Positions 1 through 11,732 are shown, numbered from the stretch's first letter. The stretch is 64,000 bases of DNA from Sphaerolaimus hirsutus (GCA_964036195.1 OZ038450.1:9364701-9428700); one strand, 5' to 3'. Translations and numbers: made by a program. The notes: a model not told the origin generated them from the sequence alone.

Positions 1-58
1 TTGTCTACTCGATTGTCTGGGTTTTTTTCGGAATATAATTTTTTGGCAAATGGCAGCC

Positions 59-3000
59 ACCGTATTTCTTCGAGATAGGGCCTCCACACGCTAGTTGACA
101 TCGCATTTTTCGCATGTAAAATGTCAACTCAGAGTCAACTGAAATTTTTCTCAGTTGACTCTAGTTGACAACGTACACACTAGTGATAATGTCAACTAGT
201 AAATTTGGGCAGTACAGATATTTGTGTCACTGGCCGAGTCAACTAAAGCATACGCGTATGTTTTTTTGCGTACGCGTATGTTTTTTTGGCATACGCGAAC
301 GCAGAAAAACGTACGCGTATGTTTTTTTGCGTACTTATACAAATGTTTGCGTACGCGTACACAATTTATGCCTTTTGAATTGCCAAAAGTGTAAAAGTGA
401 AAAAGTTAATTATGAATGTGATATTATTAGTGTTTTTTATGTCAAATGTGATATGTTGTGATATTTATGATTGTTATTTACTGTTGTTTTTACATTTTTG
501 AATGAAATTTTCCAAATTAGTTTTTTTATTACATATTTATTGAAGACACATACTAAAGTGAAAAATCACACAATCATCAATCTGGATCAAGTAAACGAAC
601 TTTTTTACGAAATTTTACATTTTGAAAAATTGAAATCAACGAAATTAAGTAACAGAAATTGCTGAAAACTTTAAAAAGCAACAATTTTAGAATTGGAAAC
701 AACAAAGTAAAGCGTGTACTACTCGGGTTTATTGACAAGTTTTGAATATTTTGACAAGTTTTGAATTGTTTAAAGAAAAACGAACAACTAAGAAAAAAAC
801 AGATTTAGAAAAGAGAAAGAAAGATTCTTATCAAGTTGTAAAATTTTGAGAGAAATTGCAAACAGAATCTGTTGAACAAAATTTTTTCTGCTTTTTACTC
901 AGAAATATTTAGATAGTACATTTTAAAAATTAAATTCTGAAAATTTATAAATGTTGTTGTTGTGGTTTTGTAAATCTTTACATATCAAAAAATTTGTAAG
1001 AAAAAAAAAGAAGAGGAGATTCATTTTAAACTTGAACAATTTGGAGATTGAAAATAGCAAACATGAAAACTTTAATTGTTGCATTTTTGCATATTTTCAA
1101 AAAACATTTACAGCTTTTGACACAACTTTTTGAAATTTTTATTTTGAAAATTCAAGGTAAAAAAATTCAAAATTTAGTTATTCTTTAAAAGTTGCACTTT
1201 TGTGTCTAACAAAGAATTCATATCTGCTATCTATTTACTATTAACAACAAAACAAAAAGTTTCCAAATTATTATAAAAACAAGCACATTCAAATCTTTCC
1301 AAAAATTCAAAAATACTCAAAAATCATCGCAAAATACCAAACAAAACCACTAATTCCAGAAAACATTCAAGCCATTTCACTTCAGACACCGCCCACTGCT
1401 GCCACTCTCCTGAAAGTATCAATAGAGTTAAGAATGGATTAGTCTATAAAATGTCAACTTATATATTGTTTACTTCACTACCATGCCCCACACAGGCTAC
1501 TTGACAACGACAGAAAATGTCAACTGTTTCCTGTCCCAATCCAAAGCTTGCTTTTCAATTCCTGAAAGCGAGCTTTGAATGGGGATCAGTTTGGTTTGGA
1601 ACTTTACATTTGGTGTTGATGTCAACTAGCCTGTGTGGGCCCTATTTTTCAATTATGAGGTGGAGCCAACCACTTACACACACACTCAAACTTATATAAG
1701 TTGACATTTTCAATCTATAAATATAACTATAAGCAACATAAATGACAACATGCAACCGTAAATGTCAACTAATCTGTGTTTACATTTGCAGTTGACATTT
1801 TCATTTACAGTGTTCATTGAATTGACTTTTTGGCTGTTTCAAAAGTTTCAATAAAAGTGAAAATCATGATCGAAAATGTCAACTGAGCTGAAAGTGTACG
1901 CTGCGTACGCTAGTATACGTTTTTTTTCATTTCAGTTGACACAAGTGTTGTGCGTACGATGTCAAGTACCCAAAATCGTATGAAAACGTCAAAAAACGTA
2001 TGCAAAAGTGCGTATTTCCGGCAGTTGACTCAGCGCTCGCCGACTTTCCAAAAGTAACTTTATTTATCCAATTTACATTCTATTTATACGAAATTTTAGG
2101 TACACATAGAGAAAAATAATGTGCATCTTTCATAGAAGAACTTTTTGCAAAGGAACAGTTCAAAAAAGTGTGAGAATTTTTTTTGTTGAAAATTTCCAAG
2201 TCAGTTGACATCGCGTTTTTTGTATACTATGAGTGCATACGCATATTGACATAAGCTACATAGACATTTTGTCAACTTCAAATTTTTTTCTACACTTCAT
2301 GTGTTCAGTAAACAATGCTTTTCAATACTAATGTTCTGATTTTGTTGATGCAGAGGTAGCTGCACCAGATATTACTATCACAAGGGACACTACTTGGTGA
2401 TTCTGTTCATTTCTGCAAGTGCTGATTTGTGTGTGCAGTATGTGCATCCTTAAATTTATTTTTACACTTATATTTTTTGCTATATTATTATTATTTTTTA
2501 AATTATTTTTATTTAAATTTTATTTTTTATTTGTTTTAAATGTTTTTACTTATATTTTAATGTCCATTTTTTTAAATTGTTTTTTTTCTTAAAGTTTTAT
2601 TATATTTATTTTTATGGGTATTTTATCTATTTTTTATTTTTCAATTATTTTTATTTTTTTAAATAAATTTTATTGTTTTCATTTTAATTTTTACTAATTT
2701 TTTTATATTTTTACTTGAATTTTATAATTTTTATTATTATTATTTCATATTATAATTACTTTTTATTTATGAATTTTATAATTTTTATTATTATTTTTTT
2801 CTTCCTATTTTTATAACTTTTTTATTTATATTTCAATTAAATTTTCCTTATTTAATTTAATTTTTTATGTTAATTAATTATGTTTTTTTTATACAAAAAG
2901 ATACTGTATACTGGCAAGATTTCTGAGTTAATGAGTCGGATTTAAAAGTTATGTCAACTGATCCATTTCTAGGTGAAATGAATCAGTTGACATATTTTTG

Positions 3001-4191
3001 TAAACTGTCAGTGTCAACTCATCAATTTTTTTCAGAGTTAGATATTTAGGTGTTAAAAATTGAAAAAGCTGCCGTTTTTTGAAATTTCTTGTGTTACTTG
3101 CTTCAATAGTCTTAGTATATCAAATTTCACATTCAGTGCTGTCATAACTTGCCAGGAAAACTTTTTAAAATTATTGAAGTTTGAAATATTGAAAAATTCA
3201 TATCTTTCTTTTATGTTATGTGATTCTTTCAAAAAAAATACTGCTGTGTTAGCGTTTCTTTCGCCTTTCATTTGGTTATGTTGGCATTATGATATGATTC
3301 CGTGTTGCGTGATGAAAAATAAATTTCCATTTAAAGAAAAAGATTTTTTATTCTTTCAAAAAAATTTATTACAAATAATAATTACTACAGAAAAATTCAC
3401 AGACATTTATAGTACATGAAACAACTATCTAATTAACAAGCATTCACACATGTAAACGATAAAAAATTATTGAATATGGAACATGAAAATAATTTTTCAT
3501 TTGGTTATGCTTCACACAATATATGATAATTAGGTGTCAAAAAATCAGATTAATTATGGTTTATCACATAACACTCTTTAAATCACACAAACTGCATCGT
3601 AGAAAGCAGGGTCAACTCGTTTCTGAGAATGGATTTTTCCAGTTGACTTTTTCAATGAAATACATGAGCTAAATGCCAAAAATATGGGTTAACGCGTATG
3701 CTCTTTTAAAAAAGTCAAGTGGTGAGTGATTGTGTCAACTGAAACACTAGTTGACTCTGAGTTGACTCTGAAATGCGATGTCAACTAGCGTGTGGAGGCC
3801 CATACCCCCCTTGAATTAATCCCCCCTTGAAATACCCCCAGACCTTTTCGAGCTGAAGAAAAAAATACCCCCCCCCCCCTCGAGAAACCCTCGTCTGGAA
3901 TGAAGAACATTATGTATGCAGTGTACATGATGTATGTATTGCGGCACATTTGTATTGCTGCTACATAGACTAGTTTGTGGCTTTGTGCAGGGATACACGT
4001 TGATACGTCCTTCTTACAACCCGTTTCGCTGCACTTATTGGTGTTGTGGGTGCATAATAGCCTATTCTATAAATACTACGATCCTTCACGAAAATTTCGG
4101 CGAAATAATAAACCCCGCTCGAATAAGCCCCCCCCCCTCAGAATTTTCACTCTGAAAAATAAACCCCTGAGGTATTTCGAGTGAATACGGT
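59..4191. repeat. TA-class CCGTATT element, split by a later 3.7-kb insertion
   Basis: The left end is ccgtatttcttcgagata (60-77) and the rest resumes at 3802 with ataccccccttgaatt, ending gtatttcgagtgaatacgg at 4190. Removing 78-3801 and one ATA restores a continuous copy of the CCGTATTTCCTCGAAATACCCC family. The right part has C-runs and the tgtacatgatgta words common in this family. Confidence 0.8.
78..3801. mobile_element. 3.7-kb inverted-repeat element built on the word GTCAACT
   Basis: The ends are perfect inverted repeats of 31 bases (starting GGGCCTCCACACGCTAGTTG) flanked by ATA at 75-77 and 3802-3804. The word GTCAACT/AGTTGAC occurs more than two dozen times in both orientations, whereas chance predicts less than one. 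A second word, GTACGCGTATG, clusters at 245-360 and 1900-2000. Positions 2450-2900 are almost pure A/T. A 119-codon frame at 3060-3419 matches nothing I know. No transposase is visible, so the element is probably non-autonomous. Confidence 0.85.
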
Positions 4192-4236
4192 ACATATTTA
4201 TGTTGGCTGTGTGGACGATTTCTGCCAGTTTCTAAC

Positions 4237-7200
4237 CATTGCGCGGCGAAATCTTTGCAAATCCGTTTGTGCAGGCCGCCCAGATGGACCAGCTGCGTCA
4301 GCAAATCCGCCTCGCCAGTGTCCTTTTTCCACTCGAAGCCTGCCAGGCGAATGTTATTGTTTCAGACGTTTCCGTATTTTCTTTCGAAAGTGTCCCCGGG
4401 GAGGTAATTGTCGTCAGAGATAAATCAGGTTCTGATTAGGGTTGGGACGATATATCGTATCGAATATCGAGCATTTTTCAATATCGAATATCGATATCGA
4501 GGGTCCATATCGTATCGATATCGAATATCGAGTTTCAGAAAAAAATATCGAATATCGATATAGAAAAGTCATATCGTCCCAACCCTAGTTCTGATGTCAT
4601 TTTGTTATTTTTAGAATAACTACGTTATTTAGTTATTTTTAGAAAAATTTTATGTGTGTGCATAGGTACATTTTATTCATCGAACTGGTCGATAGCGCCA
4701 TGGCATTCTTCTAGCTTAAAACACTTTTATGCCTTCGTCATGCCATAAATACCACGTCAGAGAAGGGACTTATTCGAGGGGGAATAAAATTTAAATTTAC
4801 ATGTCTACAGGCACAGGGAAATTGTGGGGCGATGCGGCATATTCAATAATGCCTAGGAGCGTGCCCACACAACTAGTTGACATCAAAATTCGTGTCAACT
4901 GAATTTTTGCCAATTATGCCCCGCTGACCTGGGACAATCTGGGCCGGACTGAGCCTGCTGCTGGCGATAGCGGAGCGCTTTTTTGCCGCCTTTCCCGTCA
5001 GCCAAGTTTCGTCGCCGTTGCAGTAACACGTGACGCCGCTCGCAATTACCTGCGTGCTTGTATCTTTCTGGCGCGATACAGTGAGGGTGGCATAAGTTTT
5101 GTACAACGGCACCGTCGCCGTCTTGCCATTTTGGATTGACTTTGCACTATCCTGTGGCGCTCTCAGTTACTCTAGAACCAGTGCAGAAATTATCGGGTGG
5201 GCGTCCCAGCGCAGTCGCTGTCGAGGGAGGGCACAAGCGACCCACCCATAATGAGGCCACACACACTAGTTGACACAGCGAAAAATTTTCCGTGTGTCAA
5301 CTGAAAAAAGTGTCATGTGTGCGGTTGCAGTTGACACATCGACGTTTTTTTACATAATTTCCATAAAACATCTGTCAATAGGTTTCGGCAAGTTACCTAC
5401 ATCAAACGTTCGATCAATTTGGCATACTAAATGGGAAAATGTAATGCCGTGCATGCGTCAAGCTGCTACTATTTCTAGCACACATATTAAGTTTTACACT
5501 TGTGCCTACTGTTTCAGTTGACACATTGAATATATGAATGTGTCAACTGACCAAATTTTGTAACATTACAGTGACAAATGCATCCCCAGTTGACACAGAT
5601 GTATGAATATGCGTGGTTACACATGCAAAATTGTCCAAAATGTTACGATTTTTGGCGCTTCTTTTCCTGAGTACTCCTATTTTCCACCACCGATCAAAAA
5701 ATAGCCTTATTATTTACCGTATTTCCTCGAAATGCCCCCCCCCCTCGAAATACCCCCCCCCCCTCGTTTGACCCCCCCCCTCTCGAGACCACTATGAAAC
5801 AATCACCCCCCCCCCCCTCGAAATACCCCCCCCCAAATTGAGTGTAAAGGGAACGTACATGACACAACTGCAGTTTGTGTTCTGTGTACTGCAGAACACA
5901 CGTTAAAACAATGTCGGTGTCACGTTAGAACAGTGTACATACCATCTACATACTAATATTAGTCTACAGAACCTTATAAATGGCGGTTTTTGTTGCATTT
6001 TTCGACGTCTGCGTACGTTTCAGACGACTATTTCGTACTTGGTTTTCAAAAATTTTCTTGTGAAATAATAACCCCCCCCCCTCGAAATACCCACCCCCTC
6101 GTTTAACCCCCCCCCCTCTCGGGACCACTATGAAACAATCACCCCCCGGGGGGTATTTCGAGGAAATACGGTAGATGGAATTGATGCTATTTGATTAATT
6201 TTTGGACTACTGATGCAGTAAATTATGGTATATAATTTTTTGTGTCACACACTGCTAGAAATTGCTTAGTAGTTGCAAAAAAAAAATCTATTTTAATGTA
6301 GAGTGCATGTGCTGCTCCAGTTGAAGGCAGTTCTACTCACCTGCACGATGGCGAGCGCCTGCACCTTGAAGCGCTCCATGTGGTGCCAGTTGACCGGCTC
6401 GACACCTTCCAGCTCGTAGTATCTGTACAGCGACCGCCATCTGCTGTCCGCCAGCACGCGCTTGTAGATGCCTGCGGCCGGGGGTAGGTAAATTTTGACC
6501 CTCCGGGGGGTTGGATAGGTCGCAAAACGCTCCTTCGGTGGGATAGATAGCTGAAAATTTTGGGGGGTTCCGGGGTTCAATAGATAGGCTTTTTTAGGGT
6601 GTAGTAGGAAGAGAAGTAGTAAAATCTCTAAAAGTAGGTGAAAAATAATTCAAAAAGGTATACACCATAGGTGAAAGATAGGTGAAAACTAGCAATGTTG
6701 AAGATTAAAATTTATAACTGATCAAATCACTCCAGACGGCCAGATAAGCAAGGCAATTTGGGGGGTAGAGGTTCAGGGGATAGTAGGGCATTCGCCTCCA
6801 TTACAATGATGCTAATACTGCCTGTGAGCGGCGGGCTAACCGAGGCTGATGGTGTACAGCTCGCCGAAGTCCTCCGGCCAGGAGCGCAGCAAGAGCGAAC
6901 GCTCGTCGCGCGTCAATTCGCGCCAGCGCAGTCGCTGCGCAAAAGTTTCCAACCATGACCGCATTTTCGAAGGCAACGGTTGCAATTCAATTGGGAGGTA
7001 AAGCGCCCGACCGACTGATGCGCGTTTGCGCACAATTTCTTTGAGCCGGGAGCAGGGTTGGCAAAATCTCAGAAAAACATAAAAGAAAAAGAAAATGGAA
7101 AATTGAAGAAAAAAAACATAAAAATAAAATGGAATATTGAAGAATAAAATTCAAACAAAATACAATTTTTATACAATTTTACTAAATTTTAGTGAACGAA

Positions 7201-8113
7201 TTTTACTAAAACCAACCCTGGCCGGGAGCCTTGCGAGCGCTTTGTGTTCTTATTGCGCTGTATTTGCTGACTGCGCACACTCCTCGAATAAGACCCCAGG
7301 GGGAGTTATTTTTTCGTCAGAAATTTTTTAGGTGGGAGTTATTCGAGGGAAGGAGTTATTTTTCCTCAGAAAACTTGGACTTAATTCGTTGTACTGTGCA
7401 GTCTGTCAACTCATGTAATTCAGGTATTTAACTGTCCAACAACGACAAAAATACGTGTATACATTGCATACACATCATGTATCTGCTGTAGGTTAATATT
7501 CTTTAGTATTTTTGCATTGTATCCTTTTCATCGTGAGGGGGAGTTATTTTTCCTCAGAAAACTTGGACTTAATTCGTTGTACTGTGCAGTCTGTCAACTC
7601 ATGTAATTCAGGTATTATACTGTCCAACAACGACAAAAATACGTGTATACATTGCATACACATCATGTATCTGCTGTAGGTTAATATTCTTTTGTATTTT
7701 TGTATCGTATCCTTTTCATCGAGAGGGGGAGTTATTTTTTCTCACCTCGCCAACAGGGGGGAGTTATTCGAGGGGGGTCTTATTCAAGGATTTGTGGTAG
7801 TAGACAGCCGAAATTGCAATAACTGATAAATCTGTGATCAACACATTTTGAGTTTACCAAAGTCAATCATGTTTTATCTCCGCCAGCAGTAGTTGAGGCA
7901 CTGGGTCTAGTACCCTATTCAGGATTTTTGTGTGGGGTTGCGGAGTGTTTACAGAGCCCGGGGTAATCGAATTGCGTCATTATTTCTACAAAAAAAAAAC
8001 GGAAAAAAATTCGAGAAATCTTTTTTCTCCATTTTCCACATGAATTCCCTGGCTACGCCACTGCTGGAACTCACCATCAAATCGTTCTCGCCCAGCTGGG
8101 TGCCACCCGCCAT
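4237..8113 (-). CDS. globin-family gene, five candidate exons, 3' end not found
   Basis: Read on the minus strand, the candidate exons are 8113-8075, 7052-6841, 6471-6341, 5151-4929 and 4339-4237. Exon 1 starts at ATG and ends in front of gtgagt (MAGGTQLGENDLM). Exon 2 ends ELTRDERSLLLRSWPEDFG, like a globin helix A to B. Exon 3 continues IYKRVLADSRWRSLY and has ERFKVQALAIVQ, where Gln sits at the distal E7 position. Exon 5 has LLTQLVHLGGLHKRI, the LGxxH pattern around the proximal F8 histidine. Exon 2 to 3 is phase 1, 3 to 4 is phase 0 and 4 to 5 is phase 1, all in frame. Globins bind haem and oxygen; this one is divergent, with Tyr near the usual CD1 Phe and a long N-terminal extension. Helices G and H were not found: repeats begin below 4191 and the window ends. 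Exon 4 is the least certain, since it adds about 75 residues between helices E and F. Exon 2 starts at a transposon insertion (7053-7220), so the gene may be damaged. Confidence 0.55.
4437..4587. mobile_element. 151-bp hAT-like MITE, ATATCGA word
   Basis: The ends TAGGGTTGGGACGATAT and ATATCGTCCCAACCCTA are exact inverted repeats. The flanks are an 8-bp duplication, GTTCTGAT (4429-4436 and 4588-4595). The inside is made almost wholly of ATATCGATATCGA-type words. It lies in an intron of the globin-family gene. Confidence 0.9.
4596..4928. other. globin intron sequence with a solo CACTAGTT-type end
   Basis: At 4862-4905 there is one terminus of the 3-bp-duplication class (GCCCACACAACTAGTTGACA) without its partner. 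The rest is unremarkable AT-rich intron sequence. Confidence 0.4.
5253..5620. repeat. partial CACACACTAGTTGACA element
   Basis: GGCCACACACACTAGTTGAC begins at 5255, and GTCAACT/AGTTGAC words recur at about 5297, 5329, 5516, 5539 and 5588. A matching right end was not found, so this is a truncated or rearranged copy in a globin intron. Confidence 0.5.
5717..6171. mobile_element. TA-class CCGTATT element with C/G runs, copy near-identical to 17023
   Basis: It runs from CCGTATTTCCTCGAAATG to TTTCGAGGAAATACGG and is flanked by TA on both sides. Inside are long C-runs and a non-repetitive core (acacgttaaaacaatgtcg onwards) that recurs almost unchanged at 17023-17472. Confidence 0.8.
6484..6800. 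repeat. degenerate copy of the CAGGGG hAT-like MITE
   Basis: It carries the family landmarks: aattttgaccctcc, ggatag, gggatagatagctgaaaattttgggg and gggggtagaggttcaggggatagtag. Both ends are eroded. It lies between globin exons 2 and 3 and reaches to within about 15 bases of the exon 3 acceptor. Confidence 0.6.
7053..7220. mobile_element. 168-bp hAT-like MITE inserted at globin exon 2
   Basis: The ends CAGGGTTGG and CCAACCCTG are inverted, with a perfect 8-bp duplication GCCGGGAG at 7045-7052 and 7221-7228. The inside is made of words such as AAAATAAAATGGAA. The same family recurs at 55806-56079. Excision would join a longer open frame upstream of exon 2 (towards 7257). Confidence 0.9.
7270..7800. 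repeat. CCTCGAATAA repeat with a 188-bp tandem duplication
   Basis: This is the AATAAGACCCC/GGGGTCTTATT variant of the TA-class repeat. A 188-base unit beginning gagttatttttcctcag is present at 7353-7540 and again at 7541-7728 with few differences, and a third copy starts at 7729. It occupies globin intron 1. Confidence 0.75.
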
Positions 8114-8231
8114 TGCGACGCTCGGACGTGTCGTGCAAAGTTTCTCTGTGCCGCGTTCGGCTCACGCGATGCTTGTTTAATTATAGCGTTTTTACTTCTG
8201 CGCCTAATATAGGGTGCATGCAAGCTACCTA

Positions 8232-8239
8232 TTTATATA
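8232..8239 (-). promoter_or_regulatory. TATA box of the globin-family gene
   Basis: The minus strand reads TATATAAA, a consensus TATA box, about 120 bases upstream of the ATG at 8113. The intervening sequence has no ATG in the coding frame near the start and is moderately GC-rich, as expected for a 5' leader. Initiation would be near 8200. Confidence 0.5.
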
Positions 8240-8924
8240 GCCCTGCGTTTACTGTTATGCTAGACTAATTGGACTGGCAGAGAATCTCACTGGCGATCTG
8301 ATCATTATTTGACATATGAGGAGTTTGGTTCCGCAACCCGTTAAGTGCAAAAGTGAAAAAAATTGAGTTAAGTGCGGATCTGACGTATATATATATATAT
8401 TTCTTCGTGATAAAAAAAAATTACCTCAATATCTCGTACCGTTCCCGAGATACAGAGATATCGTTTTTTGAAAAAAATGCAATTTTGCATCCGAAACCCG
8501 TTATCTGCAGCCCAAAATAGGTGAGAGGTGAGTTTGCACTCGAAACCCGTTATCTACAAAAAAACTATCATTTTTTGCACCCGAAACTCGTTATCTGCAG
8601 AGAAAAAGTTTGCATCCGAAACTCGTTAGGCCGTGTTTACACGGATTTCGTGTGACGACAAAAAACGTGTGTCGTCACGGACATTTTTCGATGAAAATTG
8701 AAAAAAAATTCAGATTTTTATGAGTGTGACGACATTTCGGCCTCGATAACTCCAACAAGCCAAAATATTGAAATCGGCCTTGATGAAATCCGACAAACGC
8801 AGTTTGGCTACGACAAAGGTTAGACTGGCTACGACAAATGTGAATTTTTGAATTTTTGAACAACAAACAAACAAACAAACAAAGGGAGGACAACAAACGC
8901 TGCCTAATAGATAAAAAAATGTAC

Positions 8925-10165
8925 CATACATATTTCTATTTCTTCTAATAGAACGGCACCGGTAATAGAACGGCAGGTTTTGGCAGTCTCTCACAAAAAC
9001 AATACTGCAACATCCTCCAATAGAACGGCAGGTAGAAATGACGTTGGGCGAGGCCAAACATAAATATTTGAAAAATAGGTTGTAAGAACATCAATAGCTT
9101 TCACAACTATGATTCAAGGGTTGTTTTCACATTTGGTGTTGTTTGAATTGATCCTTTGATATTGAAATATTCCTTGTGTTTGATTAAAAAGACTGTTCAA
9201 ATAGAAAATGTGAGAAAAATATCAGTGACAAAATAGAACGGCAGCCTCTAATAGAGCGGCAACAGCACCTCCAATCAGGGGTATCTTATCAGGGGTATCT
9301 TGAATTTTGACCCTCCCTCCGAGTGGTTTGATAGATAGCAAATCGCTCCTCTGGAGGGATAGATAGCTGAAAAATTTTCTGGGGGAGTTGGGGGGTTGTG
9401 GTGGTTTGATATATAGGCTTTTTCAGGGCATAAAAGAAAGGGTGAAAAATCGCTAAAAGTAGGTGTAAAATGGCTCAAAATGGGTATACAAGATAATATG
9501 CTTATAGTACTAAATATAGCTGAAAAAAGGCAAATAGGAACCATAACTATGATTTTGGAAGTGAAGTAGATATTTTGAGTGATTCTTTGAGTGAGAACCC
9601 AAGTGATTTTGGGGTATAGTTTCTCAAAAATTGCTCCAGTTAGGTAGATACCTGGCTGATTTGGGGGGGGGGGGTTTAGGGGTAGTAGCCAAAAAAATTT
9701 TGCCTCCAGGATAGATAGATAGATAACTGAGCAGTCTCCAGGATAGATAGATAGATAGATAGCTGGGCGGTTTGGGGGGGTAACCCCCCACCCCCCCATC
9801 CGAGACCCCTGATCACATATCCTTGAATTTACCCCTCCCTTGAATAACTCTCCCCTGTTGAACACATGGGGAATGCATAGCGAAGTTGTTATTTCCAAAA
9901 TGGGGGAGTGCAAAGCAAACTTGTTATTTACAAAATGAACAAATTTTTTGAAAACCTTCCAAATGAATGTCAACTACCACATAGAATAGTGCGAACTTGT
10001 TGACATAATAGCAGCCACCTCTCACTGGTAGAGAAATGCAGTAACAAACCAGTACCATATTTCTTCTAATAGAATGGCACACCTCCAATAGAATGGCAGA
10101 ATCTCCAATAGAACGGCAGGTTTTGGCACATTTTTCTGCTTACGAAAACAATAGAATGGCATCTC
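8925..10165. repeat. AATAGAACGGCA repeat interrupted by a CAGGGG MITE
   Basis: Both flanks (8930-9275 and 10050-10165) carry the words AATAGAACGGCA and gttttggca, with ends like accatatttcttctaatag. The middle holds the MITE at 9276-9811. Confidence 0.6.
9276..9811. mobile_element. CAGGGG hAT-like MITE
   Basis: It begins CAGGGGTATCTT (with a second CAGGGGTATCTTG start at 9290) and ends GAGACCCCTG. Internal landmarks are gaccctccctccgagtgg and GATA tandem repeats near 9712-9765. No clean 8-bp duplication is left. The 232-codon minus-strand frame across it is accidental. Confidence 0.7.
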
Positions 10166-10195
10166 AAATATGTTGGGTAGAAATTATGTTGGGAG

Positions 10196-10318
10196 TAGGG
10201 TTCGAACGGGATTGACTTTTCAGGATCGGGATTGACTTTTTGAGATTTCGGGATTGGCATTGGGGTGGGGTTTCGGGATCAGGATTGGTTTTTTGAGATT
10301 TCGGGATCTGGATCGGGA
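10196..10318. mobile_element. partial GGGATC/GGGATT MITE
   Basis: It starts TAGGGTTCGAACGGGATTG and continues as GGGATCGGGATT words. The right terminus is missing. Confidence 0.6.
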
Positions 10319-10324
10319 ACATAA

Positions 10325-10516
10325 TAAGTCGACATAAAATGGATATTTTTGACAGAAATCACCACTTATCTATGGCTATGTATAACATCACAAAGTACTG
10401 TCATCTTTCTTATTTACCTGTATATGTTGACTCATGACCATATCTGGGAGTTTTGAAAAAAACAGGTTTTATTTTTTTTTAAACCTTGCGTTGAAAAAAA
10501 CCTTTTTCAGCCATCC
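10325..10516. repeat. right part of a TAGWGATGGCC element (AAAC/GTTTTT word)
   Basis: The stretch tggatatttttgacagaaat to ttcagccatccct matches the right half of the elements at 38979-39910 and 17618-18464. Confidence 0.55.
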
Positions 10517-10630
10517 CTCGGCAGTGCACACTTATTATGCTTTCTGTGAAAATAAATATAAGTACTGTACAGAGCTTAGGAAAAGCTTGAAAGTCAGTTA
10601 TTTTTAAGTTTGAAAGTAATTAAATTGTTA

Positions 10631-11732
10631 TAAACACCTTCTGGGTCATGTCCGGCACCCAATTTTTGGTTTCACTTGTGGCATCCAACTCAGGGGAGAT
10701 ACTGGCGCAACCTTCCCTATACTTTGCATGAATTGGGGGGTCACGGCAACCCCTTTACTGGGTGTCACCATAAGTGCAAAAAATTTATTGGCTTTTCTGG
10801 TGTCCCGCACAGGTCCGACACCCACTGATTTCTGAGCTGTGGGAGGGGTATAAATCTTAAATTTTGGGGATGTGTTGGCAACACCCCTCCCCTACTCACA
10901 CTATTCAATAATGTGGGATTAATGTGGAAAAATTTTAAAATATCCTTTTATTCTCTAAAAAACACGATCCCCGAATAGATGGATGACAAATAATTATCTT
11001 TTCAGAACTTTTTTATTAGACACTTGAAGAGCTGGTTTACGATACTTTATAAGGGGACAGTTTGAAAGTTAAAGTTATGTTAAGAACCATACCTCTAAAA
11101 TGCCTGCATTGCAAAATTTACTTGGGGGAATTTTATGACACCATATTGACATCATTTCAGGAACAAAAAATTACAAAATTTACACTTTGAAATTTCCCCC
11201 AAATAAATTTTGCAATGCACTCATTTTAGAGGTGTCGTTCTTCACATGACTTGAATCATCAAACCCCTCACTTAAAAGTATTGTAAACCAGCTCTTCAAG
11301 TGTCTAATAAAAAAGTTCCAAAAAGTGAATTATTTTGTCATCCATCTATTTTTTGGTTGTCATGTTTTTTAGAGAATAAAAGAATATTTTAGAAATTTTT
11401 CACATTAATCCCACATTATTGAATAGTGTATAATAGGGGATGGTTGTTGCCAACACATCCCCAAAATTTTAGATTTATACCCCTCCCACAGCTCAGAAAT
11501 CAGTGGGTGCCGGACCTGTGCGGGACACCAGAAAAGCCAAAAAAAATTTTTGCACTTATGGCGATGCAACCTCTAAAGGGTCACCACAACCCCCCCACTT
11601 CATGCAAAGTAGAGGAGGGTTGCATCAATATTTCCCCCAAGTTTCAGCTTCTGGCGCGCCATATAACTGGAGATAAGATGTCACAAGTGTCATCAAAATT
11701 AGGGTGCCAGACGTGACTGGGAAGGTGTTTAT
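10631..11732. repeat. 1.1-kb imperfect palindrome (foldback)
   Basis: The two halves are inverted copies over almost their whole length, with the centre near 11165-11180. The ends are TAAACACCTTCTGGGTCATG and GGGAAGGTGTTTA. Matching landmarks include agacacttgaagagctggtt (11020s) against aaccagctcttcaagtgtct (11290s), and the ccacattattgaatagtg pair. Confidence 0.85.

Noticed and set aside
6341-7052. Nuclear-receptor ligand-binding domain
   Set aside because: The WRELTRDERSLLLRSW stretch can be aligned to helix 3-5, but the following exons give a distal Gln and an LGxxH motif that fit a globin better, and no zinc-finger exon is present.
9275-9973. 232-codon open frame on the minus strand, the longest in the window
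   Set aside because: It runs across a CAGGGG MITE and its flanks, its peptide is proline- and repeat-driven, and similar frames recur in every copy of that MITE.
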